A stretch of DNA of 33,726 nt. Source: Chloroflexota bacterium (GTDB lineage Bacteria > Chloroflexota > Anaerolineae > Aggregatilineales > Phototrophicaceae). The translations under genes were made by a program, and so were the position numbers. The stretch lies in assembly GCA_023430545.1 (NCBI GenBank), contig JAEZAF010000131.1, forward strand, positions 1 through 33,726, given 5' to 3'. The notes beneath the pieces are model-generated. The model ran no database searches. It saw only the letters and a program-made list of their open reading frames with translations, and was not told the origin of the DNA. Positions 6,768-15,164 of this stretch are shown here, piece by piece; the stretch's first letter is position 1, and every line of letters starts with the position of its first letter.

Positions 6768-9668
6768 TTATGATTCTTTATCAGTTGATGGGAGATAGCC
6801 GGACAGTGTGGCTGCCAGTGCTATTGCTGAATCCTGAGACAGTTTACTTCCTAAGTTTACTAATCCTTCAAAGTGAGGTCCCAGAATGCTGCTCATCTCC
6901 ACTTGGTAGTCTTCCATCCGTTGGAGCGTATTGGACCAGAACGCAATATTGTCCTCTTCGCTGCGTTTGAGAATATAGCCATAAAGTTGTGCTGCAATCG
7001 TGTATTGCCTCGTCAGAAACGCAAGCTGAGTAAAGGTCTCCAATTGATAGAGAACGCTTACCCTGCGCTCCAGCCGGACGGCCAGCATAATTGCTTCAGT
7101 CAGTCTGTCATGAGCCTGAGCGTAATGCCCAAGCATCATCAAAGCGCGACCCAAATTCCCATTGGTTGTCGCCAATAGGTTGTCATCCCCTACATCATGG
7201 AAACTGGGTATGATGGCCTCGAAATATTGTCGTGCGGAATCATAACGCCCCTCACGCATATCCAGCAGCGCAAGGTTGTTCCTGACTTGCGCCTGCATTA
7301 GTGGTTCATCCATTTGTGTCCAGCGATGCAAGGCAATATTGAAATGCGAACGCGCTATTTCGATTTCACCCAGATGCATTGCGGCTAAACCCATTCCGGT
7401 ATGATTGCCTATCAACAGATAGTCAAGCATCGGATCATCAGAGCCTGGAAGCAGCGCTTCCATTTCCAGAATACTCATCAACTGCTGCCACGCCTGTTGA
7501 TAATCACCGCGCTGCATATTTAATCGGGCAAGGTTTTGCAGTGCATCGACCTGTACATACAGAACATCCGGCGCTGTAACCAATGCGCGTTCGCATAAGT
7601 CCTGCACGAGCTGCTGCTTCCCTGTCTTAACCAGAAGATTGGCTAACTCGACCATCGTCCGTGCGCGAAGCGCTGCTGGATGATCATCGTCATCCAGTGC
7701 TGGTAAAAGAATTTGTGTGACACGTTCGCCAAAACCTCGGTTGCGCCAGTATTTTTGCAACGCAGGGATAATTTCCATAAGATAGCGCTGCTGTTCATAT
7801 TCATTCATCAGATCGAGATGCCAGATATTCACGTGTTCGATGTCAATGACCAGTATCTCGTCATGGCGCTGCTTTTTCTGCTGGTACAGATTGAGACACC
7901 ACTGAACGTAATAGGCAGTTAACCGCTGACGCACACACTCCTTTTCACCTGATGCAGCGAGCCTCTCGCTAAAGACCTGCCGTAGTATGCTGTGAATTCG
8001 ATAGCGGAAGTTTTCGACCCGCTGAATGAGTGACTTATCGACCAGTCGGATAAAGGTCATTGTGCTCATGTCTGCCACACTCAGAGTAGCCTCATGCCCA
8101 AAACTGTCAGGGAAGATTGTGAGTGCCATCAACGCTCGCTGATCTTCCGCATCCAGTTGCTTTAAAACACTGTCAATAAGATGAGTAAATCCACGATGCC
8201 GAACAGGCGTATCCTGATGCGCCATCGTGAATAACGATATATCACTGTGCAGCGCAGCTAAAATTTCCGGTGGGGAAAGGATTTTCATCTGGCTAGCGGC
8301 AATGACAATACCTAATGGCAGTCCATCCAGAAATGTGCAGATCTGGCGAATATCATCTTCATAGTGAAGGAAATCAAAGTGAGGCAGAATACGCTCAACT
8401 GTTTTCTTGAACAATTGCAGCGCTTCATCCTCCTGAATCTGCAGCCCATTAAGGTAAAGAAGCCATTCCTGACGCAGATTAAGAGCAACCTGGGAAGTGA
8501 CCAGCACGCGCACGTCTGGTGCCTCACTGAGAATACGTTCAACGAGATCGGTTTCAGGTAGCAGATGCTCGTAATTATCCAGCACCAGCAGCATCTTACG
8601 CAGCCTAAGTTCACCGAGCAGCTGGTCTTCGGCACCAGCGTTCTTTATTACATCAACATTCAGGCTGGCTAAGATCATTTGTGGCAGTGATTGAACATCC
8701 CTGACATTCGCCAGAGGAATGAAGACAACTTCCTCACCATGCACAGTTTGTCGCTCATGAGCAGTGAATGTAGCAAGCATCGTCTTTCCGACACCACCAA
8801 TGCCGACCAGCGTCATCAATCTGCATTCGGATCTGTCCAGCATCCGACGAAGAGCAGAAAGATCATTTTTAGGCGGAATATAGGGTAAATCTGGCAGCAC
8901 GATGCGAGGAAGCGTCGCTTTGACATCCTGCACCACACCTGATCTGATGCTTTCATACAGCGACACTGTTTCCTGTTCAGGTTTTATACCCAGTTCTGCA
9001 TCCAGCAGTGAGACAACTCTCTCATATTGGAGCTGTGCCTCTCCGGTCTGCCCCAGACGTGCGAGCATGATCATCAACTGGCGATGTGCTGCTTCCCATA
9101 GCGGATTCAGACTCACAAGCTGGCGTGCAACCGTTACGCCGGTATATATCTCTCCTATTTCAAGACAATACTCGCCAATATGATAGAGCAGTTGCAGATA
9201 TTTCTGATGAAGTTGGTCCCGTTTATTGTTTATCCAGTCTTGTAGCTCATCGGCCTGACGGATGTGCAGATCACGCAGGAATTCACCCGTATACAGTGCG
9301 ACAATTTCCATCATGCTGTCCAGCGATTGGTTATTCCCGGCGAAAACAGTGTCACAGCCTTCCTCGAAATGACGGGCATCAATCCAAACACTCTCACTGA
9401 TGTGTACGGTCCGACGTGTAATCCGTACCGCATCAGGTGCGTTTTTGCGTATGTTTGACAATACCGTCCGCAGATTTTTCAGAGCCTGCTCGTCACTGGT
9501 TTCACTCCAGAACAGCATTGCTAATTTTTCGCGAGCATGTTTACCGGGATTCATTGCCAGATACGCAAGTAACAGCATCGTCTTGCGCGTTAAAAATGTC
9601 TCAATAACCTGATGGTTGTACTCGATGAGGAAACTGCCCAATGTCCGAATGTGTAGTCGATGCGTCAT
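6768..9668 (-). CDS. BTAD (SARP/AfsR-like) transcriptional regulator with NB-ARC ATPase and TPR repeats
   Basis: 966 residues in the AfsR/MalT-like layout. Residues 1-95 form a winged-helix OmpR-type DNA-binding domain (LHIRTLGSFLIEYNHQVI, RKTMLLLAYLAM, LAMLFWSE). Residues ~97-245 form the bacterial transcriptional activation domain, ending in AAHRQLMIMLARLGQTGEAL-like helices and DAELGIKPEQET. An NTPase domain follows with Walker A GIGGVGKT (289-296) and Walker B-like LLVLDNYEHL (360-369). The C-terminal half (~600-940) has TPR-type helical pairs (QVRNNLALLDMREGRYDSAR, NLGRALMMLGHYAQAHDRL). Such proteins are ligand-gated activators of accessory or secondary-metabolite genes. No clear Shine-Dalgarno precedes the ATG. 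The repeat-peptide gene 103 nt downstream on the same strand is a possible co-transcribed or regulated target (inference). Confidence 0.9.
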   Translation of the reverse strand: MTHRLHIRTLGSFLIEYNHQVIETFLTRKTMLLLAYLAMNPGKHAREKLAMLFWSETSDEQALKNLRTVLSNIRKNAPDAVRITRRTVHISESVWIDARHFEEGCDTVFAGNNQSLDSMMEIVALYTGEFLRDLHIRQADELQDWINNKRDQLHQKYLQLLYHIGEYCLEIGEIYTGVTVARQLVSLNPLWEAAHRQLMIMLARLGQTGEAQLQYERVVSLLDAELGIKPEQETVSLYESIRSGVVQDVKATLPRIVLPDLPYIPPKNDLSALRRMLDRSECRLMTLVGIGGVGKTMLATFTAHERQTVHGEEVVFIPLANVRDVQSLPQMILASLNVDVIKNAGAEDQLLGELRLRKMLLVLDNYEHLLPETDLVERILSEAPDVRVLVTSQVALNLRQEWLLYLNGLQIQEDEALQLFKKTVERILPHFDFLHYEDDIRQICTFLDGLPLGIVIAASQMKILSPPEILAALHSDISLFTMAHQDTPVRHRGFTHLIDSVLKQLDAEDQRALMALTIFPDSFGHEATLSVADMSTMTFIRLVDKSLIQRVENFRYRIHSILRQVFSERLAASGEKECVRQRLTAYYVQWCLNLYQQKKQRHDEILVIDIEHVNIWHLDLMNEYEQQRYLMEIIPALQKYWRNRGFGERVTQILLPALDDDDHPAALRARTMVELANLLVKTGKQQLVQDLCERALVTAPDVLYVQVDALQNLARLNMQRGDYQQAWQQLMSILEMEALLPGSDDPMLDYLLIGNHTGMGLAAMHLGEIEIARSHFNIALHRWTQMDEPLMQAQVRNNLALLDMREGRYDSARQYFEAIIPSFHDVGDDNLLATTNGNLGRALMMLGHYAQAHDRLTEAIMLAVRLERRVSVLYQLETFTQLAFLTRQYTIAAQLYGYILKRSEEDNIAFWSNTLQRMEDYQVEMSSILGPHFEGLVNLGSKLSQDSAIALAATLSGYLPSTDKES

Positions 9669-9859
9669 ACAGGAAGCTCGTGTCGTTATTAAGGTTAGTA
9701 TAGTGATTTTTACCCACTGGGTATGTATTACAGTAATGTTTCAACCTCGAACGATTAACCCTTATACTTTTAGAAGCAAACTGACCTTTACCTGAAGAGA
9801 CAAATTGCTGTAACACGCTGTTGCATGCTGTTGAGATAGAGATTTTAAGAATTTGCCAT

Positions 9860-10056
9860 TTACTCAGTACTTTTAGCAATCTGCCCTACCCTTGTCCAGT
9901 GGATACCGAATACCTGAGCAATTTGTCGATAGCTCATACCTTGTTCACGCATGTCAAGAATATCGGCATGAAGCTGCTCTTTATCAGGATTACGCAAATT
10001 GCTTTCGGTTGAGGCTGTTAGGGGGATATTGAAGCGGAGTATATGCCTAGTTAACG
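9860..10056 (-). pseudogene. Displaced C-terminal fragment of a helix-turn-helix gene (left copy)
   Basis: The minus-strand frame encodes LTRHILRFNIPLTASTESNL followed by a helix-turn-helix (ILDMREQGMSYRQIAQVFGI, then HWTRVGQIAK) and stops at 9860. The same domain ends the protein at 33071-33490. DNA from 9879 to 10030 matches 33087-33238 without a gap at a constant offset of 23,208, with 31 differences in 152 positions by hand count. The identity becomes perfect through 10031-10056. Upstream of that, this frame runs into the recombinase gene in another frame (open to 10144), so the native N-terminus is missing here. I read it as the original 3' end of the target gene, separated by integration. 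It could alternatively be expressed as a small recombinase-coupled protein. Confidence 0.6.
10031..10056. repeat. 26-bp direct repeat, candidate attL core
   Basis: The sequence from GAAGCGGAGT to AGTTAACG is identical over 26 bp to 33239-33264, in the same orientation. It includes the stop codon (10047-10049) of the serine recombinase gene. Homology continues on the left side only (about 80%), while the right flanks differ. This is the pattern of an attachment-site core produced by site-specific integration. Confidence 0.65.
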
Positions 10057-11750
10057 GAACTGTGTCCCTCAGGTCCACCAGAAGCGGTACAAACCGAACG
10101 TTTGAGGGCAGCGGCAGCAACGCCGCTGTTTTCATTTTTCTCATTACCCTTCGAATCTGCTCCCTGCTTTACCTGATCCGTCAGCCGCTTCAGGTAGCCA
10201 AAGGGTGGGAGCAAATCCATTCTCACAATATTTCCCGCACGATCTACAACGATCCTGTCAACCATCTCGCGCAGTACATCGCGTTGACTGCACTGATCAA
10301 GACTCTCGTACAGTATACCCACTTTTGCAGTGATTGTCAGAGCGGTATCCAAATCGGCAATATGGACCTCATGCTGCCGGTTCAAACCAGCTAAACTGGT
10401 CTGGATCGTTCGCCGCTTGTCCTGCCATTCTTCCCACAGTGCATCCCAGACGTGATCGGTGATTTTTCCTGACGCGTACAGACGCGCTGCTCGCGCTTCT
10501 TCTTCATCCACTGCTTTTAAAGCCGACTGTAATTCCTGCTGTTCACTGGGACGAAAATGCCCCAGCCTCTCAGCAATCTCCTGCGTATAGGCTTCCCGGA
10601 TCACCGGAATCAGATCCGGGTCGATCCGAATTTCACGCATCTGTTCAGCCACCTGCTGGTCGACGATTTCGCACCGAATATTGATATCACTGCTCCACAC
10701 ACAATAGTAAGCGGTTCCCCCTCCCTTACGACTGGCATTCGAGGTCGAACCATTCAGTTTCATCAGCTGGCCAGACTTTTCGTCCCAGATATAAACCATG
10801 CCTTTCAATAAATAAGTATGACGACGTCTGGCAATCCGGTGTCGCTCCCGATATGCCAGGATTTGCAATCCCCGCTCGAACTCTTCCGTCGTGACAAGTG
10901 GTTTCCAGGCACCACGAACCGTTTTCGGCGGAATCCCGGCTCTCTCACTGACGACCCAACCCGCGTAGAACCAGTTGTGAAACCGCTTCGATAAGGTATT
11001 GGTCGCAGGGTTGCGACGGTTGTTTCGGATTTCAACGAAAGGGCGTCCCGTGCGATATCGATATCCCCGAGCGTGAAGTTCCTCACAGATGTCCTCCAGT
11101 GTATAGCGATCAGTAAGCAGTAAATCCCATGCCAGCCGCCAGACCTTAAACTGTTCCGGGTCGGGTTCAATCCAGCGCTCATAGCGTCCCATCCGCGAAC
11201 GTCCAGGGTCATCCGCTTTGCGTTCAGCGTTTCGGTAGCCGTCGGGCGCGAGTGTGGCGTATCCACCGCTTCGGAATTTGGCATGGATCCCACCCTTCAC
11301 CCGTTCCCCTAATTTGATCGACTCCCGCCGTGCAAGGGTGAACGAGATCGCAATCAGCAGGCGGTCATCAGCATCGATCGGATCAAGGTCAGGATAGTCT
11401 GCGAAGCGTACCGCAACACCGAGCTGATGGAGTTCGTCAATCGCCGTCAGAGCCTCGGTATCATTGCGGCCAAAACGTTCCGCATTCTCGACCGCCACAT
11501 GCGAGAACTTGCCCGCTCGCGCATCCTCCAGCAGACGCTGATATCCTGCACGATCCGGTGTGCGTCCACTCATGACATCCGAGTATTCCGCGACCACCGA
11601 CAGCTCAGACCGTTCTAACAGTGCCCGGTTGATATTAAAGCGCTGGCGATCCTGCGACATCGTCGGGTTCTGTGCTTCCTGAGTGCTGGTCCGCAAATAC
11701 ATCGCCCAACCCGGTTTAGGTGGTAACCGCTTTACCTGTCTACGCGCCAT
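10047..11750 (-). CDS. Large serine recombinase (site-specific integrase)
   Basis: 567 residues. The resolvase catalytic domain covers ~14-165 with YLRTSTQE (nucleophile Ser22) and ENAERFGRN (Arg92/Arg95). The 'recombinase' DNA-binding domain covers ~168-300, beginning after GGYATLAPDGYR. A zinc-ribbon-like region covers ~310-365 and a charged coiled-coil ~400-460. The usual first Cys pair of the ribbon is absent (VYIWDEKSGQL in its place), leaving only Cys350 and Cys360. Such proteins integrate and excise phages and mobile islands at short att sites. The gene reads outward and its stop codon lies inside the 26-bp repeat, the standard position for the integrase of an integrated element. A GGCAGGTGGT stretch abuts the ATG. 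The frame is intact, so it may be active. Confidence 0.92.
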   Translation of the reverse strand: MARRQVKRLPPKPGWAMYLRTSTQEAQNPTMSQDRQRFNINRALLERSELSVVAEYSDVMSGRTPDRAGYQRLLEDARAGKFSHVAVENAERFGRNDTEALTAIDELHQLGVAVRFADYPDLDPIDADDRLLIAISFTLARRESIKLGERVKGGIHAKFRSGGYATLAPDGYRNAERKADDPGRSRMGRYERWIEPDPEQFKVWRLAWDLLLTDRYTLEDICEELHARGYRYRTGRPFVEIRNNRRNPATNTLSKRFHNWFYAGWVVSERAGIPPKTVRGAWKPLVTTEEFERGLQILAYRERHRIARRRHTYLLKGMVYIWDEKSGQLMKLNGSTSNASRKGGGTAYYCVWSSDINIRCEIVDQQVAEQMREIRIDPDLIPVIREAYTQEIAERLGHFRPSEQQELQSALKAVDEEEARAARLYASGKITDHVWDALWEEWQDKRRTIQTSLAGLNRQHEVHIADLDTALTITAKVGILYESLDQCSQRDVLREMVDRIVVDRAGNIVRMDLLPPFGYLKRLTDQVKQGADSKGNEKNENSGVAAAALKRSVCTASGGPEGHSSVN

Positions 11751-11823
11751 ACCACCTGCCTGTCTTATAGAACGCCATCTGCAACTATTTCCCCATCAAA
11801 TGCCGATAAAGTTTTGCTTCACT

Positions 11824-11994
11824 TTACACGGATTTCTGCATCTCGGGTTTTTCGACAGGTGGTGTTTGGGTCGAGTTATTCACATGCCGCGTCTCCTGTT
11901 TCGCAATGATGTCGGCAACAGCAAAGATGCGTTTCAGCATATCGGTTGGCGAAACCTGACGTTGAGCGTTTGAAGGAGGGAGTGGTTTTGACAC
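11824..11994 (-). CDS. Small protein encoded upstream of the recombinase (56 aa)
   Basis: This is a GTG-started frame of 56 codons that begins MSKPLPPSNAQRQVSPTDML, continues KRIFAVADIIAKQETRHVNN, and ends in a Pro/Glu/Lys-rich tail. GGAG at 12003-12006 (minus strand) lies 8 nt before the GTG, which supports translation. It sits 73 nt upstream of the recombinase in the same direction, probably in one transcript. The central segment (about residues 17-35) should form an amphipathic helix. No family is recognised. Small genes next to large serine recombinases sometimes encode recombination directionality factors or excision regulators; that role here is only a suggestion. Confidence 0.5.
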   Translation of the reverse strand: MSKPLPPSNAQRQVSPTDMLKRIFAVADIIAKQETRHVNNSTQTPPVEKPEMQKSV

Positions 11995-12311
11995 TGCATG
12001 TTCTCCATGATAGATCGACTTGCATGCCTATATGCTAGTACGCTTTAAAGGTAACACCACTCCAGATGACGACTGCGGTAAAACAGGACTCTGGGTGAGG
12101 CAAAAGCTGACATTCGCAGTGGCAATGTCTGACACGCTTGGGAATTTCGCCATAGTGAGCCTCAACCACCCTTTGCCGAATAGCACAAAAGAACCATTGA
12201 GCCAGTCCTACGGCTAGGTTAAGTTTCCATCGTTAGACAAATTGAAATAAATGGAGTGTAACCGCCGATTCATGAATGATGCAGCCGCAACCAGCAGGGC
12301 ACAACGTGTTC
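11995..12311. other. Gene-free stretch left of the IS remnant
   Basis: No supported gene was found. A 65-codon plus-strand frame at 12020-12217 lacks a ribosome binding site and recognisable motifs. The promoter of the 56-aa gene and recombinase should lie at the left edge. The 20-mer at 12212-12231 (GGCTAGGTTAAGTTTCCATC) resembles 33610-33629 with 17 of 20 matching positions. Confidence 0.3.
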
Positions 12312-12313
12312 TA

Positions 12314-13011
12314 GGGTGTGTCCGCAAACTCAGTTAAAATAGAGACATGACGAAACGACACGAATTAACAGACGCACAGTGGGAGAAAATCAAGCCGCTG
12401 CTGCCGCCTGAAAAACCGAAAACCGGACGTCCGAATCTGGATCATCGCAGGCTGCTCAACGGAATGATCTGACGAGCCAAGACGGGAACACCGTGGCGGG
12501 ACTTGCCCGAACGCTATGGGAAGTGGAAGACGGCGTATAGCCGGTGGTTGCGCTGGCGTGATAGCGGGGTATGGCAGCGGATCTGGGACGCTTTACAGCA
12601 GGAAGCCGACCACAAAGGAGAAGTGGCGTGGGAAATCCACTTCATCGACAGCACGATGCCACGATGGCAGCGACCTTAATGCAGCAAGGGGCAATTCCAT
12701 CAGGCAAACGGGGGCGTCCTCGCCTTCGACCGCGAAAGTTGGTGGCAGACAAAGCCTACGGCTCGCGCCAGTTCAAGCGCCACTTGCGGCGGCGTGGCAT
12801 CCAACCTGTTATCCCGCGTAAGCGCAACCAGAAACGCGGACGTCCCCATAATGCGGCGTTGTATCGGGAGCGCAACATCATCGAGCGTTTCTTCTGTCGG
12901 CTGAAGCATTTTCGAGCCGTCGCCACTCGCTACGACAAGCGAGCAACTACCTATCTGGCGACCGTAATGCTCGCCTCCATCGTCCTGTGTTTATAGTTTG
13001 CGGACACACCC
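12314..13011 (+). mobile_element. IS5-like insertion sequence remnant (698 bp)
   Basis: It is bounded by perfect 17-bp terminal inverted repeats, GGGTGTGTCCGCAAACT (12314-12330) and its complement (12995-13011). A TA dinucleotide sits immediately outside both ends (12312-12313 and 13012-13013), consistent with target duplication. It contains one broken transposase gene. Its ends are intact while its protein is not, so it could still be moved in trans by an active relative. Confidence 0.85.
12347..12996 (+). pseudogene. Degenerate IS5-family transposase
   Basis: The frame from ATG 12347 begins MTKRHELTDAQWEKIKPLLP and reaches TGA at 12470-12472, where relatives have a Trp-containing WRAKTGTPWRDLPERYG stretch. 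The same frame continues with RAKTGTPWRDLPERYGKWK and on to WEIHFIDST, the first catalytic Asp region, before a TAA. The C-terminal part resumes in another frame (12670-12996) with KLVADKAYGS, the second Asp, and ERNIIERFFCRLKHFRAVAT, the catalytic Glu. The segment normally between them is missing. There is therefore at least one nonsense codon and one internal deletion with a frameshift. A C-terminal open frame of 141 codons (12571-12996) is only a piece of this gene. Confidence 0.85.
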
Positions 13012-13233
13012 TAATACAAATAAATACTTATCTTATTCTCAAAAGATGCTATAGTGGAATCATTTCGTTATGGTTATGATGGCTTTAAGAAGCACTACGC
13101 ATAACTATTGTGATGATCAGTGATGTAGCCAGTTGCGAACCTCAAAAATCTGGTTTTATTGCATGGCTGACCGATTAGTTGACGGTCATGGGCGTTCAGG
13201 AAGACAGTCAATTATCCGGGAATAAGGTGATTG

Positions 13234-15114
13234 ATGGTGAAACTATCTGACTCGGGATTTGCTTTCAGAATTAGTTCTCGAATGAAGCAAACGATCCAAT
13301 TCGCGTTATTAGACATAATCATCACCTTCGCTGCATACACGGCAACCTACATCATTCGCCTGATGGCATTGCCTACTGAGGTCAATCTCAGTTTTCTACT
13401 CATCGGTATTGCAGTCTGTATAACCCCAGTAGTGTTCTATCGGGTTGGTGTTTACCATTGTATCTGGGAGCGCACCAGCGGACACGGTATTACCGTTATC
13501 ATCAAGGCTGTAGCCTTAATCACGATGATAGTCGTGTTACTGAACTCCATCCCATCGTCACGCACACTTCCGTTTAATGTCATTTTCGTGAGTAGCAGCC
13601 TCAGTTTGGGTGGCTTCATTACCATCCGCTATCGTTCACGTCTACTTAGCGGTATGTCGTGGCGATGGCGCGCGATCTGGTATCATGAGTTTCCTACTCA
13701 GAAACTACCCGTGTTGATTGTTGGCGCAGGCGAGGCGGGTCAAATGCTTGCGCTGCGGCTCAAGCATCACTTCGCAGGCAACCAGTATGCAGTCGTTGGC
13801 TTTATAGATGACAATCCTGAAAAACAGAACATGTATGTGGAAGGCTGTCGTGTCTTAGGTGAACGACGCTCCATCCCTCAAGTGGCCAGAGAACACAATG
13901 TTAGCCTGATTGTTGTCGCTGTCCACAATATTGCCAGCCAGGATTTTCGCGACATCCTGAGCTATTGCGAACAGACCAATGCGCAAATAAAAGTTATCCC
14001 CGATATTCTAGCGCTGATGAACTCTACGAACGGTCAGGCTCTCCTGTGTGATGTCCAACTGGCGGACTTGATCGGACGAACAGATACGACGAATAATAGT
14101 TCAATTGATCTCGCGCCCGTTACAAACAAAGTCATCCTCGTGACAGGTGCTGCCGGTTCAATCGGTTCAGAACTGGCTCGGCAGCTTGTGACCTACCAAC
14201 CGAAAACGCTGGTGCTGCTCGACAACAACGAAAGCAATCTGTATGAACTGGAACTTGAGCTAATCGCCAAATTTCCTGATGTCCGGTTAGTCACGTTCTT
14301 GGCGGATATTACCCAACGCGACTCGCTGCTCCCTGTCTTTCAGCGATACCGGCCACAAGTCATATTTCATGCTGCTGCCTACAAGCACGTTCCGATGATG
14401 GAACGCTATCCAGAGGAAGCACTGCGTGTCAATATTGGTGGCACACGCAACCTGGCAGAATTAGCGTACGAGTACGGTGTTGAGCGTTTCGTTTTGATCT
14501 CCACTGACAAAGCGATCAACCCAACCAGCATCATGGGTGCGAGTAAACGGGTGTATAAACGACTGCTTCATGCCTTATCCCAACAGTGTCCGCAGCGCAC
14601 CTTGTTCACGTCCGTACGATTTGGCAATGTGTTGGGCAGTCGCGGCAGTGTCGTGCCTATCTTCGCGCATCAAATCGACACAGGTGGGCCAGTTACGATT
14701 ACCCACCCGGATATGACCCGCTACTTCATGAGTATCTCGGAGGCGGTCACCTTGGTTATTCATGCTGCTTGCCTGACCGAAGGCGCTGACGGGTTTATGC
14801 TCAAGATGGGTAAGGTGGTTCGCATTGTTGATCTGGCAGAACGCATGATTCGGCTGCGCGGTCTTCGTCCAGGGGTTGATATCCCCATCGAGTTCACAGG
14901 CACCCGCTCAGGCGAGAAGCTTCACGAGGAACTTCACGATGACACTGACAATCCGATACGAACTCAACACCCTGGTACTATGAGAGTCGCACAGTGGAGA
15001 GATTTTGAGGAAGCGGCCTTATTCTTCAGGAAACTGGATCAGTTAGATTCTAACGGTGATGTTTTGTCCAAATTGCTTGACCTGGCTCAGGTAAACCAGC
15101 GATCAATGGATTGA
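13234..15114 (+). CDS. Membrane-bound nucleotide-sugar 4,6-dehydratase (PglF/WbpM/CapD type), copy 1
   Basis: 626 residues. Four hydrophobic segments lie in residues ~22-135, followed by a first Rossmann domain (LIVGAGEAGQ, ~161-170) and a second NAD(P)-binding SDR domain (VTGAAGSIGSE, ~303-313). The catalytic region reads STDKAINPTSIMGASKR, with Met434 and Lys438 in place of the usual Tyr-x3-Lys, as in the long membrane WbpM-type enzymes. The family converts UDP-GlcNAc-type sugars to the 4-keto-6-deoxy intermediate at the inner membrane face. I prefer ATG 13234, behind AAGGTGA at 13224-13230, over a TTG at 13231; GTG 13237 is also possible. It is the first gene of the polysaccharide locus. 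A near-colinear paralog lies at 29003. Confidence 0.92.
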   Translation: MVKLSDSGFAFRISSRMKQTIQFALLDIIITFAAYTATYIIRLMALPTEVNLSFLLIGIAVCITPVVFYRVGVYHCIWERTSGHGITVIIKAVALITMIVVLLNSIPSSRTLPFNVIFVSSSLSLGGFITIRYRSRLLSGMSWRWRAIWYHEFPTQKLPVLIVGAGEAGQMLALRLKHHFAGNQYAVVGFIDDNPEKQNMYVEGCRVLGERRSIPQVAREHNVSLIVVAVHNIASQDFRDILSYCEQTNAQIKVIPDILALMNSTNGQALLCDVQLADLIGRTDTTNNSSIDLAPVTNKVILVTGAAGSIGSELARQLVTYQPKTLVLLDNNESNLYELELELIAKFPDVRLVTFLADITQRDSLLPVFQRYRPQVIFHAAAYKHVPMMERYPEEALRVNIGGTRNLAELAYEYGVERFVLISTDKAINPTSIMGASKRVYKRLLHALSQQCPQRTLFTSVRFGNVLGSRGSVVPIFAHQIDTGGPVTITHPDMTRYFMSISEAVTLVIHAACLTEGADGFMLKMGKVVRIVDLAERMIRLRGLRPGVDIPIEFTGTRSGEKLHEELHDDTDNPIRTQHPGTMRVAQWRDFEEAALFFRKLDQLDSNGDVLSKLLDLAQVNQRSMD

Positions 15115-15164
15115 AGTAATCTACCATGATTAGTCCCGATCCAATTTTTGAGGCACAATAAATC

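Noticed and set aside
9601..9879. 92-codon minus-strand frame upstream of the BTAD regulator
   Set aside because: It overlaps the regulator start in another frame, has no motif and no ribosome site.
12020..12217. 65-codon plus-strand frame left of the IS remnant
   Set aside because: No ribosome binding site, no family motif, mixed composition.
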